From Hibiscus mutabilis (taxonomy: Eukaryota > Streptophyta > Magnoliopsida > Malvales > Malvaceae), in NCBI GenBank assembly GCA_019671005.1, contig CM033744.1, positions 15,802,128 to 15,866,127 on the forward strand: a stretch of 64,000 nt of DNA, given 5' to 3'. Under the pieces are notes generated by a model. It was not told the DNA's origin and searched no databases. It saw only the letters and a list, made by a program, of their open reading frames with translations. The translations under genes and the position numbers were made by a program. How positions within the stretch are numbered: position 1 is the first letter of the stretch; each line of letters opens with the position of its first letter. This document shows positions 22,717 to 34,651 of the stretch, piece by piece.

Positions 22717-23308
22717 TAGACCTGGAAAACTTGACTCGAGACCCGAAAACCAAACCGATTTACCCGAACCGAGACCCAAAATCAACCTGAACACAATGAC
22801 CCAAATTTGATCCGAAACCCGAAATAAACTGAACCGAAATTGAAACCAAACCGAATTTTAGTTAAACCGAAAATGGACCCGAACAGATTGTCAACCGAAC
22901 CGAATGGAACCAAACCGATTTCACTCGAACTAAAAACAACCCAAACCGAAGGCAACTTGAAATAAAAAATATATTAAAATAAATAAATAAATATGAGATT
23001 TGAATTGTCACATAACACACTAAAAAGCCAAATATACACTATATAAAGTCATCTATAGGGTGGAAAACCCTAACATGGCCTAAAAACCCAATTAAAACGA
23101 TCAATCTCCTATTAACCCGATATTGACCCGACCTGAAATCAACCGAACCAAAGTCTTGACCCGATACCTGGACCGAAATCACCATAGACCCGAACTAAAA
23201 CTGAACCAGACCCAAACTGAACCGAACCGAATTTAAACTGAATGTAGTCAGACCCAAAATAAACTAAACCGAAATGACCTGAACTGAATGACCCATTTTC
23301 CACCTCAA
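22717..23308. mobile_element. Non-autonomous hAT-like element in B integrase
   Basis: An 8-bp direct repeat TGTAAAGC flanks the segment (22709-22716 and 23309-23316). Its ends are imperfect inverted repeats of the form TWGASSTGGAAAA. The interior is built from degenerate ACCGAA / GACCCGAA words on both sides of an A/T-rich centre and has no coding capacity. The duplication length, the ends and the CCGAA-rich body fit small non-autonomous hAT elements. Removing it plus one duplication restores the integrase reading around SDRDSRF. Confidence 0.8.
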
Positions 23309-23780
23309 TGTAAAGCTTCCTAAAACCTCGAGGTAAACCTCGAGTCTCTATCTGATATTATCGATATCAGAATACCATGCAGTTAGACTATCTCCCATAT
23401 ATACAAATCAACATATTTATTCGGAGTATAATCTATACGAATTGGAATAAAATGTGCTGACTTCGTCAACCGATCCACAATAACCCAGATCGAATCCTTT
23501 TTGCTTAGAGTGGCTGGTAACCCTGTTATAAAATCCATTATTACTTTTTCCCATTTCTACTAGGGAATGGAAATAGGCTGAAGCAGTCCAGAAGGCACTT
23601 GATGTTCCGCTTTGACTTGTTGACATGTTAGAAATTTTGTTACAAACTCTGATATTGCTCTTTTCATTCCCGGCCACCAATATTGGTTCTTCAGATCTTG
23701 GTACATCTTGTTGCTTCCTAGATGCACAGTTAACGGACTATAATGAGCTTCTGTCAGAATCTCTTTCTTCAAATTGCCAT
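23309..23780 (-). pseudogene. Element B integrase zinc region and core, 5' part
   Basis: The zinc region reads EAHYSPLTVHLGSNKMYQDL then ...TKFLTCQQVK, with the first Cys of the CxxC pair replaced by Phe. The core keeps VIVDRLTKSAHFI (first Asp) and SIISDRDSRFTSRF (second Asp). A TAG follows that motif where the family has Trp. The catalytic triad is therefore intact in sequence, unlike element A. Confidence 0.8.
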
Positions 23781-24520
23781 CATCAGGAACATAAACTTTC
23801 CCTCGATAATATAAGTAACCATTTGACTTGATTTCATAGTCTTGGGCCTCCCTAGATTCAGCTTGCTCCCCTTTTCAAGGCATTCTTCATCCATCGCCTG
23901 TAATTCTTTAATCCGGTCCAGCAAAGTTGAATTAAATTGAAATTCTACTACTAACGAACCATCATGTCCCAAACATAATTGTGCGCTTATTGCACGCAGT
24001 GTAGAGAATGTCTTCCGGCTAAGAGCATCAGCTACCACGTTAGCTTTTCTGGGATGATAGTCGATTACCACATCATAATCTTTTAGGAACTCGACCCATC
24101 TTCGCTGTCACGGATATAAATCTCGTTGCGTCATCAAATACTTCAAACTTTTGTAATCAGTATAAATATATCACTTCTCACCATACAAATAGTGCCGCCA
24201 GATTTCTAGAGCAAAAATCATAGCCGCCATTTCTAGATGATGAGTTGGGTAGTTCTTTTCATGAGTTTTGAACTGCCGCGATGCATAGGCTACAACACGA
24301 CCTTATAGCATAAGTACGCAACCTAAATTGCAATGGGATGCATCACTATACATTGTATATTCTTTCCCTGGCTCTGGTTGTATTAGAACTGGTGCCTCTG
24401 TCAAAACTTTCTTTAATTTTTCAAAACTCTTTTGACACTTCTCTGTCCATACAAATCGGGCACCTTTTCGCAGCAACTGTGTAAGTGGTAAAGCAATAAT
24501 GGAGAAATTCTGCACAAAAC
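23769..24520 (-). pseudogene. Element B RNase H domain (stops present)
   Basis: Encodes FVWTEKCQKSFEKLKKVL, PEPGKEYTMYSDASHCNLGC and, further on, VIDYHPRKANVVADALSRK, the hallmark end of Ty3/gypsy RNase H. Stops occur at about 24304 and in the middle section (near 24110-24170). Confidence 0.82.
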
Positions 24521-24581
24521 GTCTTTAATATCTGGCTAATCCCAAGAAACTATGAACTTCATAAACATTTTTTGGTGTCTC

Positions 24582-25187
24582 TCATTCTAGAATGGCTTGT
24601 ACTTTTTTGGGATCAACTCGTATTCCCTCTACTGATACCACGGGTCCGAGGAAGGTTACTTCTGACAACCAAAATTCACATTTGGAAAACTTGGCATAAA
24701 GCTGCTTGTCTCTTAATGTCTGCAATACTATTCGAAGATGGCAATCATGAGCAGCTTCTGTCTTCGAATACACTAGAATATCATCGATGAAGACCACCAC
24801 AAATTGATCCAAAGAGGGTTGGAAAACCCTATTCATTAGATCCATAAATGCGGTGGGCGCATTAGTAAGTCCAAAATGCATCACCAAAAACTCATAATGT
24901 CCATAGCGGGTCCTGAATGTCGTGTTTGGTATATCTTCTTCTTTAACTTTTAGCTGATAGTAACCCGATCGAAGATCAATCTTTGAAAACATTGTTGTAC
25001 CTCTAAGCTGATCAAATAAATCCTCAATCCTAGGTAATGGATACTTGTTCTTTATGGTTACCTTATTCAGCTGTCCGTAATCTATACACAACTGTAAAGA
25101 ACCATCTTTTTTCTTTACAAATAACACTGGAGCACCCCATAGTGACACACTCGGTCGAATGTAGCCCCGGTCTAAAAGATGTTGCAA
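24582..25187 (-). pseudogene. Element B reverse transcriptase
   Basis: A 201-residue open stretch holds RT motifs in order: SLWGAPVLFVKKKDGSLQLC, IDYGQLNKVTIKNKYPLPRI, MFSKIDLRSGYYQLKV, YGHYEFLVMHFGLTNAPTAF and the catalytic FVVVFIDDILVYS (near 24785), then LYAKFSKCEFWLSEVTFLG. All three catalytic Asp positions appear present. The family MPFGLTNAP motif is MHFGLTNAP here. It is the best-preserved domain of B. A stop separates it from the protease part upstream and another from RNase H. Confidence 0.88.
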
Positions 25188-25850
25188 CTACGCATTCAGC
25201 TCCCTTAATTCAGTTGGAGTTATCCTGTACGGTGCCATTGATAACGGTTTTGTTCTAGGATAAACATCAATTTCCAACTGTACCTCTCTATCTGGAGGTA
25301 ATCCTGGTAACTCATCCAGAAATACATCTGAAAATTCTCGCACAGTCGGGATATCCTCTATTTTCTTGGTTGAGGTTTGCGTATCCACCATATAATTTAG
25401 ATATGCCTTACATCCATTACACGACAACCTCTGAGCAATCGTTGTAGAGATCACTGAACCCAAACAATTATTTCTTTCTCCCACTACGATCACCTCAGAA
25501 CCATCGGGTCCTTGAAGTACCAATCTCTTCTTTTTACATTTAATATCCGCATCATATGCAGATAGCCAATCTATTCCAAGAATAATCTCAAATTCATGGA
25601 ATGGTAGTTCCATTAAGTCTATCAGAAGCCCAACCCCTTGAATTACTAACAGACAATTCTTGCATATCTTAGCCACTCTTACACTATGTCCGAGTGGATT
25701 ACTGGCAATCATATTACTAAAAATATTCTCTACAGAAATCTTTCTTTCTGTGACCAACTTAGAGCTAACATACGAGTGGGTAGAACCAGGATCTACTAAA
25801 GTAAGTACAGGTTTACCATAAAGTTAGAAAATACCTTCTATGATGTCTGG
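25188..25850 (-). pseudogene. Element B aspartic protease and linker
   Basis: The protease active site lies upstream of the open stretch as VDPGSTHSYVSS (family D-S/P-G-S/A-T, near 25770-25800). It is followed by EIILGIDWLSAYDADIKCKK, the second conserved protease motif, and the linker FSDVFLDELPGLPPDREVQL ending in the RT-proximal MAPYRITPTELRELNA. The 189-aa segment is open. Confidence 0.8.
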
Positions 25851-25859
25851 GTCATGTTT

Positions 25860-27085
25860 CTCTTCATCAGTGTGAATATTTTATACTCGAGCTGGGGTCC
25901 AAAATTCCCTACTTGATACAGCTTCAGAAACTCCCTGACACGGCATCCTAGGCTGCCCACCACCTCGGCCTCGACCTATGGGGAAAAAGATTGCAGATTT
26001 TCAAACTGAATAGGCTTTCCAACTTGCTTCTCCGGGCAGTCTTTAATAAAATGCTCGGTGCTACCACACTTGTAGCAAGCTTCTGTAGCAGCTCGATAAA
26101 CTCTCAGATGTCGTTTCCTACAAAACTCACACTCTAGAACTGGAGGTCTGCTCGATCCAGCAGTCGATGACTGAACATACTGAAAATTTCTTCTTGAAGG
26201 ATTCTTAGCAGATCCGGATGTCACCTTACTTTAATATTGATTAGTTTTACCTCGTTTAGACTGCTTTGAGGTAAAAGTCTCACTGGGGCTTTTTGATCCT
26301 CTAGAAGACTGAGCTCTGATGTGTTCCATATAGGCTCTTTCCATGGCCTTTGCCTTGTTCATTGAATCCTGGTATACTGATAAGTTCATACCTAACAGGA
26401 ACTCTTTGGGCCTCGGGTGAAGCCCCTCAATGAACCAATCACAATGAGATTTCTCAGTTGGCATTAGATCAACTATATATCGGCTCAGTTTATTGAATTC
26501 CAGCTCGTACTCGTATACAGTACAAGTACATTGCTTAAGATCCAAAAATTATTGTAGCATTTCTCTCATAAACTGATCACCAATATACTTAGCCTTAAAT
26601 GCTTCTTGGAAAAATGCTCACGTCACCTCTGCAGCTGGTACTGATGTAGTGGCATTAGACCACCAGATGTGAGCATGTTCTGTTAGCAAAGATACAGCTC
26701 CCTACAGTTTCTCAGCATCCGTACAATCTAGCTCTTCCAGCATCACCTTAACATCATATAACCATAAATTAGCATCCATCGAACCACCCTCTCCATAAAA
26801 TTCAGGAGCACCCATTTTCTTGAGCTCCTTAGTAGTCGATGCTCTTACAAGTACAAGAGTCGGAACTAGAGCTGGTGCAGGCGTTGGAGGCTGAAGCCTC
26901 GTAACCATTGTTTCTACTGCCTGAACTAATGCCCCATATTCTTGAGCTGGAGCTCCTTGCTGTGCAGGTGGCTCAGTCGGGGTAGGAGCTGGGGGCGGAA
27001 CATGTTGCACCTCATTACTACCACTTTGAACCTCTTCCGAGCCCTCATGATCTGTTGCATGACAAGATCCTACAGTGTCCGACAT
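25860..27085 (-). pseudogene. Element B gag
   Basis: The start Met is at 27085 (MSDTVGSC). The N-terminus is Pro/Ala/Gln-rich, then the capsid domain (KKMGAPEFYGEGGSMDANLW, then a stop and LKQCTCTVYEYELEFNKLSR, then DWFIEGLHPRPKEFLL) and the knuckle CYKCGSTEHFIKDCP at 26060-26100 (CX2CX4HX4C). Stops at about 26702, 26550 and 26228 split it into three open parts. Gag forms the particle that packages element RNA. Confidence 0.87.
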
Positions 27086-27236
27086 TATCTACTACAAACA
27101 TAATCAAGATCATGTTAATAAGGAGCAACACCATGTTATACTAGCAATACATCAGTAACATAACATCCTAGGGGCATGTATACACTAACAAAATCATATA
27201 AGACTCGATTTATCATCCAAAACCGGCTAAACCTGT

Positions 27237-27250
27237 AGCTCTGATACCAC
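27237..27250 (-). promoter_or_regulatory. Element B primer binding site (initiator Met-tRNA)
   Basis: The minus strand reads GTGGTATCAGAGCT, matching the common plant primer site TGGTATCAGAGC. It lies four bases from the LTR end at 27255. Confidence 0.9.
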
Positions 27251-27254
27251 TAAA

Positions 27255-30200
27255 TGTAACACCCTTAACGTATACTCGTAAGTTGAATATACATTAAAGA
27301 TGTCAAATAATTGTTTACCTGAATTCCAGGTTTGTAAACAAAATTAAAAAAAAATCATAACTAGTTTTACATTTTCATATTTTTCTTCGGTTTTTCAATT
27401 AAAATCTGCCTCAGTCTAGAGCAACTAGTTTCAGTCCTGAATTTGTTTATAAAACGTATAAGTCAGTTCATAATGTGAAAATATGATTCAGCGTGAAAAC
27501 TATGTGTGCTGCCTAAACTCTTTCTAGATTTTAAAATTATTACGTGATAGACAATAAATAATATTTAAACCGTTTAAAACATCATATTCGAGTTTACTAA
27601 TATCATACATCTAATTCATATTACTAAAGTTAAACATTTTTTAACTTATTGCTAACTTATAAGTTTAATAATACAAAACAGCTGCTAATTAAAAATACGT
27701 ATGCATGCCCACTAGTCTATGATACATAAGTACATACTGAAGCTTTGCAGGTAGTAATTTGATCCCCAAAAGTACAGCTCCTTTTTTCGCTAATGCTAGT
27801 TTGAAACCTACGTGTGAAAAGCACACACGCTAAGTATAACTTAGTGAGGCAAAAACAATATCATATAATTAAATAATATAATAAGATAACACATTTCTTG
27901 CAAAATGGCAAGCGAGTTCCAATAAAGTTTATATCAACTTATCCTATCACTAAGGTACGGACAGAATATATATAATTATGTTTCCAAACATACCAAAATG
28001 TATCAAATATCTGAGTTTATTCACCTGCAGATTAGTATTTTTTAAAGACAATAGCCCAAGGTATATTGTATGAGATCAACGTATGCGAGTCATATGAAAT
28101 AGACACCGTAGTGTCAAACTGAACAGACAGATGAGTACGTACTTGATGACACTCTTTGCTCCTCATATAAGCACCTCTTTAATGCACTTAGCACCATGGG
28201 CTTAGATCCCCAAGGTGTATGTGATACCGTAGTAATCATAATAAAAGACAGATATCAGAACTGAAAATGCAGTTGTTAAGACACTATGGCATGACAACTA
28301 TACCCGACTCTCATGATGTAATACTTGGCCAACAAAGATAATATGATCAAAGGTTATTAGATAAATAGAATACCCAGTTCATACCCTAAATAAATCAAAT
28401 ATAATGTATCCGGTAAACATGTCGTCAAAATATTATACATATCACTTATCATGCCATTTCCATAAATCATAATATAAAATTTCAGACAATATATTATCAT
28501 TACTAACTTTTAAGGCCGACTTATCGCAAGTCTTCCTAAATACTTTTAAAACATATAAATGCACTCACCTGTAGCAGCACAAAAGTTTGTAGCCTCACTA
28601 AGTTTAATCAGTTACTTTTCTTAGTTTCCTCCGGAACTGCAGAAGATCAATCAAATACATGCATTACCAAACATTTGTTAGACTCAAATCTAATATTGCC
28701 AACTCAAATTTTAAAACATAATTATTCGAATATAAAATATTTCTAACATTTTCCCTAAATTTCTTGTGATTGTCGAATTAGTCATTTGGCCATTAGTGAC
28801 CATTTTGGATATCAAACTACTTAATCAAACTTAAACTAGAATAATTCTAACACTATTTATTCATTTTGGATTTTTATCCCTTCAAGCTTCAAACATTACT
28901 AAAGTGACACTTTAGTTACTAACTTCAAAAATATGCTTGAATTTATACATTAATCAACCAATCCAACATTTCTAAAATTCTACCAACTTTCTCTTTAATT
29001 TAAGGCTTTGACCGAATTGTTCCATCCCAAAAATCCACATGGCCGATTTAATTCTTCAACCTTTTCAATGACTTTAATTTGATCCCTGCATCATAATTCG
29101 ATTTATACAATCTCAATCTTTTCAAGTACACTATCAAAATAAATTTTCAAAATATTTCCCCTTAACTTTCTTTTTTTTCGAAATGATCCTTTAATCCTTA
29201 TAGGATTATTTTTGATCAAATCATCATTATAACATTATCAAAATGACATTTTCATCACCAATTCATCACCTCCTTCATCAAATAATTATTCAAAAATAAT
29301 CCCACTAATTTTCCTTCTTTACCAAAAAGCCCTTTTATTTTTCCTAAAGGAGAATTTTCATTATAGCATCAACATAAGCCTTCTTGTATCACAAATCATT
29401 CATTTTCATCCTTAATTCAATTTCTCCAAATCAAATCCCAAATTCTAAGGTTAGGGTTTATAACCTTGAACATATAATTAAACTAGATTCAAGCTTATTT
29501 CATGCCTACAACATCTTATTTATTCAAACCAAACTTCATATTCAACATGTATTCATAAATCTCACAATCTTTTTCTTCAAAAACATAAGCTATACTTAAC
29601 CTTTCCATGCAAAACTACAATCAAAATGAAGAGAATTAAACATAGATCACATTACCTTAATTTATTTTACTTGTATCTAGCCTTTAAACCTTCAAAATTA
29701 GCTTACACAAATGGAGGTTTCTTCTTTATCTTCTTTCTTCCTTCTCCACGACATAAGCAAGAAAGGATGGACAAAATTTTGTTCAATTTTTGACTTAAAA
29801 GCATCCTAATTAAACTTAACTTTTCCACTTGTCAAATTAAAATGAATATTAAATTCATTTTAATCCAAAGTACTAATTTGCCCTTTAACTAAATTCATGT
29901 TTACAATTCTTCTTCAAAAATGCCACCCCATTACATTTGAACCAAATTAGTCCCTCCTTAACCGACCACCTTATAATATTTCATAAAATTTTATTTTATG
30001 ATATTTATTCGATTCAAATACATGAGATTCACTTAATACAATTTTCAAATTTTTGAACTATCGAGTTTAATCCAAAAATTTCACATTTCTAATATCTATA
30101 TTATAATATAAAATCTCTCATATTTATAGAGTCAAACTTAGGAATTTTGACTCGGTCTATAATACCAATAATTATCCAAAATCTTTATCGGGTAAAATTC

Positions 30201-30640
30201 TCTTGAAAATTCTATAGCAGCTATTCATACAAATAATTCCTAATTACTTTGACTCCTTTTTATCGATGAAAACTCAGCTATATGCCACTTCCCAGTGGTC
30301 ACCCATCCTAGATTTCTCTGGCCTAAGCACGCTTAATAATTTTGTTCGATCAAAATTCAATACCTTCAACTGCATTTTAATTTATAAAATTGATATCAAA
30401 TTTCTATTTTTGATCACTAGACCTTATTCTTTTCAAATTCGGACCAAACTTCATATAAACCCTTATCAGCTTATTTTCTAACACATGATATTTCCAAATC
30501 ACCAAAACTACTTTTAGAATCTTCTAATTGAGAAATCCTAGCTTTTTCATTAATCTCAATTTAATCACTAAATTAGCCTTATGCTATAATCTTAGTACTA
30601 AATGACCCTTAATTATCATAGCAATTTTTGGGGTATTACA
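27255..30640 (-). mobile_element. Element B 5' LTR
   Basis: 3386 bp with the same termini as 6193-9567. The right end is followed by target duplication TCTAA at 30641-30645. There is no coding content apart from chance frames. Confidence 0.92.
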
Positions 30641-30645
30641 TCTAA

Positions 30646-31116
30646 ACCCAACTGATCCATACGTCTCTTGGCGTCATACAGACACTGCTAAGCCTCAGTC
30701 GGTGCTCCACTAAGAGATCATGAGAAGGTCTTGACCCCGTTAACAATCAAGGTCTGAGAAATATAGACTTCAGGTATGGCGCCTGATGCCCTTACTATAC
30801 CCTGAATCAGCTGGACAAGCTATCTACTCAAACTCTCATTAGTAACTCCTGTCATAGGCTCGTGCCCAGAAACTATCACTCATCTAACCAGAGTAGTTAT
30901 GTCAATACTAGGGGCTGGTGGTAGAGCAGTCAGAACTGAAGGACCACGAGGGGTGGGAGGCTTTACAGGAGCTGAAGGATCCATGGGGGCTAGAGCATCT
31001 ACATGGGCAGGTGGATCAACCACTGGATCGGGTTGATAAATTTGGCAGTTTGACCTTGCCCACGGGCGCGTCGATGACCTCTTCGGGTGATCATATCGAA
31101 GAATCTCTAGAAAAGG
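30646..31116 (-). pseudogene. Element A gag, 5' half
   Basis: On the minus strand, from about 31116, it begins in an Arg/Gly-rich N-terminus (RRGHRRARGQGQ) and continues, with many stops, to a QCLYDAKRRMDQLGLD-like stretch at the TCTAA junction. The continuation is at 5330-6187. Confidence 0.6.
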
Positions 31117-31271
31117 GTAGAACCTAAGGTTAGTTTATGACACTGGATAATCAGACACAATTAAACATATAAAAATTGGTGACATGGCCTTGTTTTATAA
31201 GACTTTTGTAAAACATTCCAAAATAGTACTTTAAGTAAGACCCATCCACAGTCTGAGGTTATAAAACCAAA

Positions 31272-31285
31272 GCCTCTGATACCAA
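31272..31285 (-). promoter_or_regulatory. Element A primer binding site (initiator Met-tRNA)
   Basis: The minus strand reads TTGGTATCAGAGGC, one change from TGGTATCAGAGC, lying five bases from the LTR end at 31291. Confidence 0.8.
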
Positions 31286-31290
31286 CCAAA

Positions 31291-33297
31291 TGTAACCCCC
31301 TAAACCGGCCTATGTGGAATGACTATGTCTAACAGGGCACATCTCAACTTTAAAATCCAAGTAGAAAACACGTCAAAAATTCAAGCATCTAATTTGAAGA
31401 CACATTTGTGTAAACCGATATAACAAGATGAATCATATATATATATCAGATGATAGTTACAAAATAAGCTATATCGAATATAGCGATAATACCCAAACCA
31501 TAATCTTCATATATCCCAAAAATATAGGCACAAGTCACCCTAAAAGAACAAAATGGTGGATAGAAACATTACAATCTAGATAGAGTACTGAATGTGTCGA
31601 TCCTTCGAATGTCAGGTACACGGTAACCTATCCAAAATATCTAAAAGAGAGAAAATTGGGGAGTAAGCTAGGGAGCTCAGTGTGTTCCATTAAGTGCACA
31701 ATAAAATATTTAATAGTTCAGACATGTATAAATTATTTTAGAAAATCATGTTACAAGGGCAACCAAAGTTTCATGTAAAACCTAGCTACCCTCCAACCAA
31801 AATCCAGGATGCAATTCCCCATAATTGCATCTATAAAGGCGTTAACCCAAGCCCATTGGGCGTAGGTGCCATCGTAAGGGAATACCTTAGGTCTAGGATG
31901 AATTACCCTAGCTGAAGCGTAGGAACCTAATACAGGCGTAATTACCCTAGCCGAAGTGTAAAAACCAAATACGGGAAGAATTACCAGTTGAATCAAGGTT
32001 GAACCTATAGAGACTTTATACACTATCCTGAGTACCCCAGTAACAGTTTAAGCAGTATTAATAGTATTCACTAATAAGCAGTAGTAGCAGCATATATAAA
32101 GCATACATTTATTCTTAGAAAAATAGTAACCAGAGAGAATGGTATTCAATTAAGCACCTAGGCATAAATCAGACAGATAGGATGATCATGCTTAAAATCA
32201 GGAAACATGTTATGTTTTCGCAAAATCAGAGAATCTTAGTCATGTACACATGATCAGTTCAAACAAAACATTTAAAACATGTATATAGCATACAAGCAAC
32301 ACACCTCAAAAGATCTGGTCAGTCAGATGGCCTACTGAGCACCCGTGTTACACTCTGATGCCGTACTAGAACCTAAGCCACACCAAAACTTAAATTAATA
32401 TGAGGGAAATTCTCTTTTATGATAATTCTCTAGTACCTTTAAACAAATATTAGTTGGGCTGATTTGCTGGATTAGACTTGCTCGGTTCAATGGCCAGATC
32501 GGATCCAAGGCCAGTCAGGCTGGTTAGGTTCGAGGGCCACCAACTCAGTCGACCAAAAATCATCCAAGATGGTGCGTGGTAGCCACGCGCTGCCAAAATG
32601 ACTAAAAACACCACCAAAATGCCTAAAATGCTAAATAACACTACCATTAACCCAATTAATTAGAATTAGGTCGGAAATCTTACCAACTCACCCAAAACAG
32701 AGGAGATTCGGCCGAAATTGACGTAGCTCTAATGATGTTTGTAACGCCGATGGACGGACGATCCAAGGGTAGGGTTTTGTTCAACTTGGCCTGAGGGATT
32801 TATTCGGGGCGACGTCACGAAGAACGGACGTCAAACAGCGCCAAAAGCGGTAAATAACAGAGGGGCGATGGTTGGGTTCTCGTCGAACCTTTTAGGTGCC
32901 TTTCACAGCGAATAGTGAGATTATCGCACGGGTGGCGGTCGGGGGTGATCTCGAGATGGGACGACGGTTCCGTTGGTGAAGGTGATGGATGAGATTGGAC
33001 GTCGGTCGATGGTTTGGGCAGGGAAAAATTTTGAGAGAAAATATCTGGAATTCTCTTTTCTTAGATTCAATTTCAAATATGACATTAATTGGGGTAGTTG
33101 AGATGTCAAGATTATTATCATTTTATTTTCCAATAATAATTCAAGGAGTGTATTAAAAAATATTGGTGTATATTAAGGCTCGAGATAACCTTAGCTCAAT
33201 TGGTTAAAGCTTGGGCTCACCAAGCACAAGTCATGGGTTTAACACCCCTTGAGTGTAGGATTTCATTTTCATTCATTTTTTCTCCCTTTTTTTCACA
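31291..33297 (-). mobile_element. Element A 5' LTR (right copy)
   Basis: It starts TGTAACCCCC at 31291. Its far end matches 1574-1860 of the left LTR up to 'tttttttcacaca', after which the two diverge, so the last roughly 15 bases of this LTR are replaced or deleted and no target duplication can be read. It includes the tRNA-like block at 33184-33262. Confidence 0.8.
33184..33262 (+). other. tRNA-like (pol III A/B box) segment in the A LTR, right copy
   Basis: TTAGCTCAATTGGTTAAAGC (33191-33210) fits the tRNA A box closely. GGGTTTAACACCCC (33235-33248) stands where a B box would be. It is antisense to the retroelement. Confidence 0.5.
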
Positions 33298-33918
33298 CAA
33301 AATGTTCTATGCTTACTTGCGGACTTCAAAAATAAATATTATGTTTTCCCAAATAGGTTTTCACATGTTATTTTTCAAAACTTTAAAAAATATTTAAAAG
33401 CAATTTGAGGAAAGCAACAAGCCGAGCCGAGCTCAAACTGTCCAATTCGAGGTCGAGCTCAAGCCTAAAATTTTGAGCTCGATGAGCTTCGAGCCCCAAG
33501 TCGAGCCTAGGCAGGATCGGGCTCAGCTCGTTATCACGCATATATCCTATTCCTTTGAATATGTCTTGTTAAGATGTTATCTATCGGGCCTTCACTCAAT
33601 CTCCAACGATATGGCCAGCTCAGATGGTGTTCTAGACAAGCTCAAAATTTTACAAAAAAAATCTCTTAGACAGCTCGTGACGCATGTGTCTCGGTTACAA
33701 ACTCATGGATCGTGACAATTATCATTCGTGAAGATATGTTTGGGATAATTTCTAAATAAATAATATTTGATTGCTCATACATCGGTAGTATGTGTTGCAC
33801 AAATAATTGTTTGCGAAACTGTAAAATAAGAACACCATTGTAATTCACAAGATCAAAACATAACAATACATAAATATGTATAAATTTGAAAATAAAAGAT
33901 CGAACAAACAAAAACAAA
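33298..33918. repeat. Intergenic remnant with GAGCTCGAGC-rich patch
   Basis: The stretch 33420-33530 is dense in overlapping GAGC/GCTC words (gagctc appears several times), like the low-complexity bodies of small non-autonomous DNA transposons. No ends or target duplication could be fixed. The rest is unremarkable. Confidence 0.4.
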
Positions 33919-33920
33919 TG

Positions 33921-34172
33921 CTCCATCTATCCTATTAAATTTGTCTCTTATTGATTTTTTTGTCAATTTTTTAACTTTGACTCTTTATTATTTAAAATTA
34001 ATTAGTGATAAAAATATGAAAAAATATATTTTATAAACCTTTAATCAAGTAGTTTTAATATATATATTATAAAATTTAATTATTAAAAATATTTAAAATA
34101 ATCATGGTCAAAGTTTATAAAAATTGACTTTTAAAAAATCAATAAGGGACAAAATTAATGGGACGGAGGGAG
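33921..34172. mobile_element. Stowaway-type MITE
   Basis: The right end is a classic Stowaway terminus: reverse complement CTCCCTCCGTCCCATTAATT followed by TTGTCCCTTATTGATTTTT. The left end is the degenerate partner CTCCATCTATCCTATTAAAT. A TA follows the right end (34173-34174), as expected for Tc1/mariner targets; the left TA has decayed to TG. About 252 bp, A/T-rich centre, no coding capacity. Confidence 0.85.
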
Positions 34173-34174
34173 TA

Positions 34175-34639
34175 AAATACTTGATGGTAGACTGTATCTG
34201 ACTGAGAAGAAAGTTGAGGCATGTTTTCAAAGTTTGCTTGAGACAAATTTGGTCGCTCCTTTGGTGCTTGAGAACGTTGGTCGACTATCTCCCACAATAC
34301 AACAACGAGATAAGCACGGCTGCAGCGATCAACAATCTGTAACATAACTCTTTCCATCACCGAAAACTATTTCAAAATAAGGGAAATTCAATGTATTTTT
34401 TTTCTCATAGGTTATTTGGTTTAAATAGAAGATTCACATGGAAAAAATTATTTGAAATTAAAACTAATGAGCAATTAATATCCGGGAATCAATGAGTCAT
34501 TAATGCACATTCATGTTTGTGAATTAAAGAAACTATTAAACTCAACTTAATATTATTCTTTTAATTTTAAAATATAATTTAAAAAGATATTCTCTATCAA
34601 GGAAAGAAAAAAACTTTGCGCTAAATATTCACAAGCCCT
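34175..34639. other. Unassigned intergenic sequence
   Basis: A 73-codon minus-strand frame (34139-34360) overlaps the MITE end. Its composition is less A/T-rich than the surroundings, but I recognise no family. Nothing else is seen. Confidence 0.4.
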
Positions 34640-34651
34640 AGAAAAGTCCAG

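Larger units (their letters stand above)
6193..30640 (-). mobile_element. Element B: Ty3/gypsy chromovirus inserted in gag of A
   Basis: It is bounded by two LTRs of about 3.38 kb (6193-9567 and 27255-30640), each beginning TGTAACAC and ending GGGGTATTACA, with target duplication TCTAA. Minus-strand order is LTR, Met-tRNA primer site, gag, protease, RT, RNase H, integrase, chromodomain, polypurine tract, LTR. The body is inflated by an Athila nest (9673-21934) inside the chromodomain and a hAT-like element (22717-23308) inside integrase. Stops occur in gag, RNase H and integrase, but the damage is lighter than in A. Confidence 0.92.
1574..33297 (-). mobile_element. Element A: old Ty3/gypsy chromovirus, outermost host of the nest
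   Basis: Reading on the minus strand, the order is right LTR (31291-33297), methionine-tRNA primer site, gag, protease, RT, RNase H, integrase, chromodomain, polypurine tract and left LTR remnant (1574-1877). This is the gag-pol order of chromovirus-clade Ty3/gypsy elements. It is interrupted by element B at 6193-30640 within gag, and by another LTR at its left end. The coding region has many stops and frameshifts, and two of three integrase catalytic residues are lost, so it is dead and the oldest element of the nest. Confidence 0.85.

Noticed and set aside
34139..34360. 73-codon minus-strand frame near the Stowaway element
   Set aside because: Runs into the MITE end and has no recognisable domain; possibly an exon relic, but not supportable.
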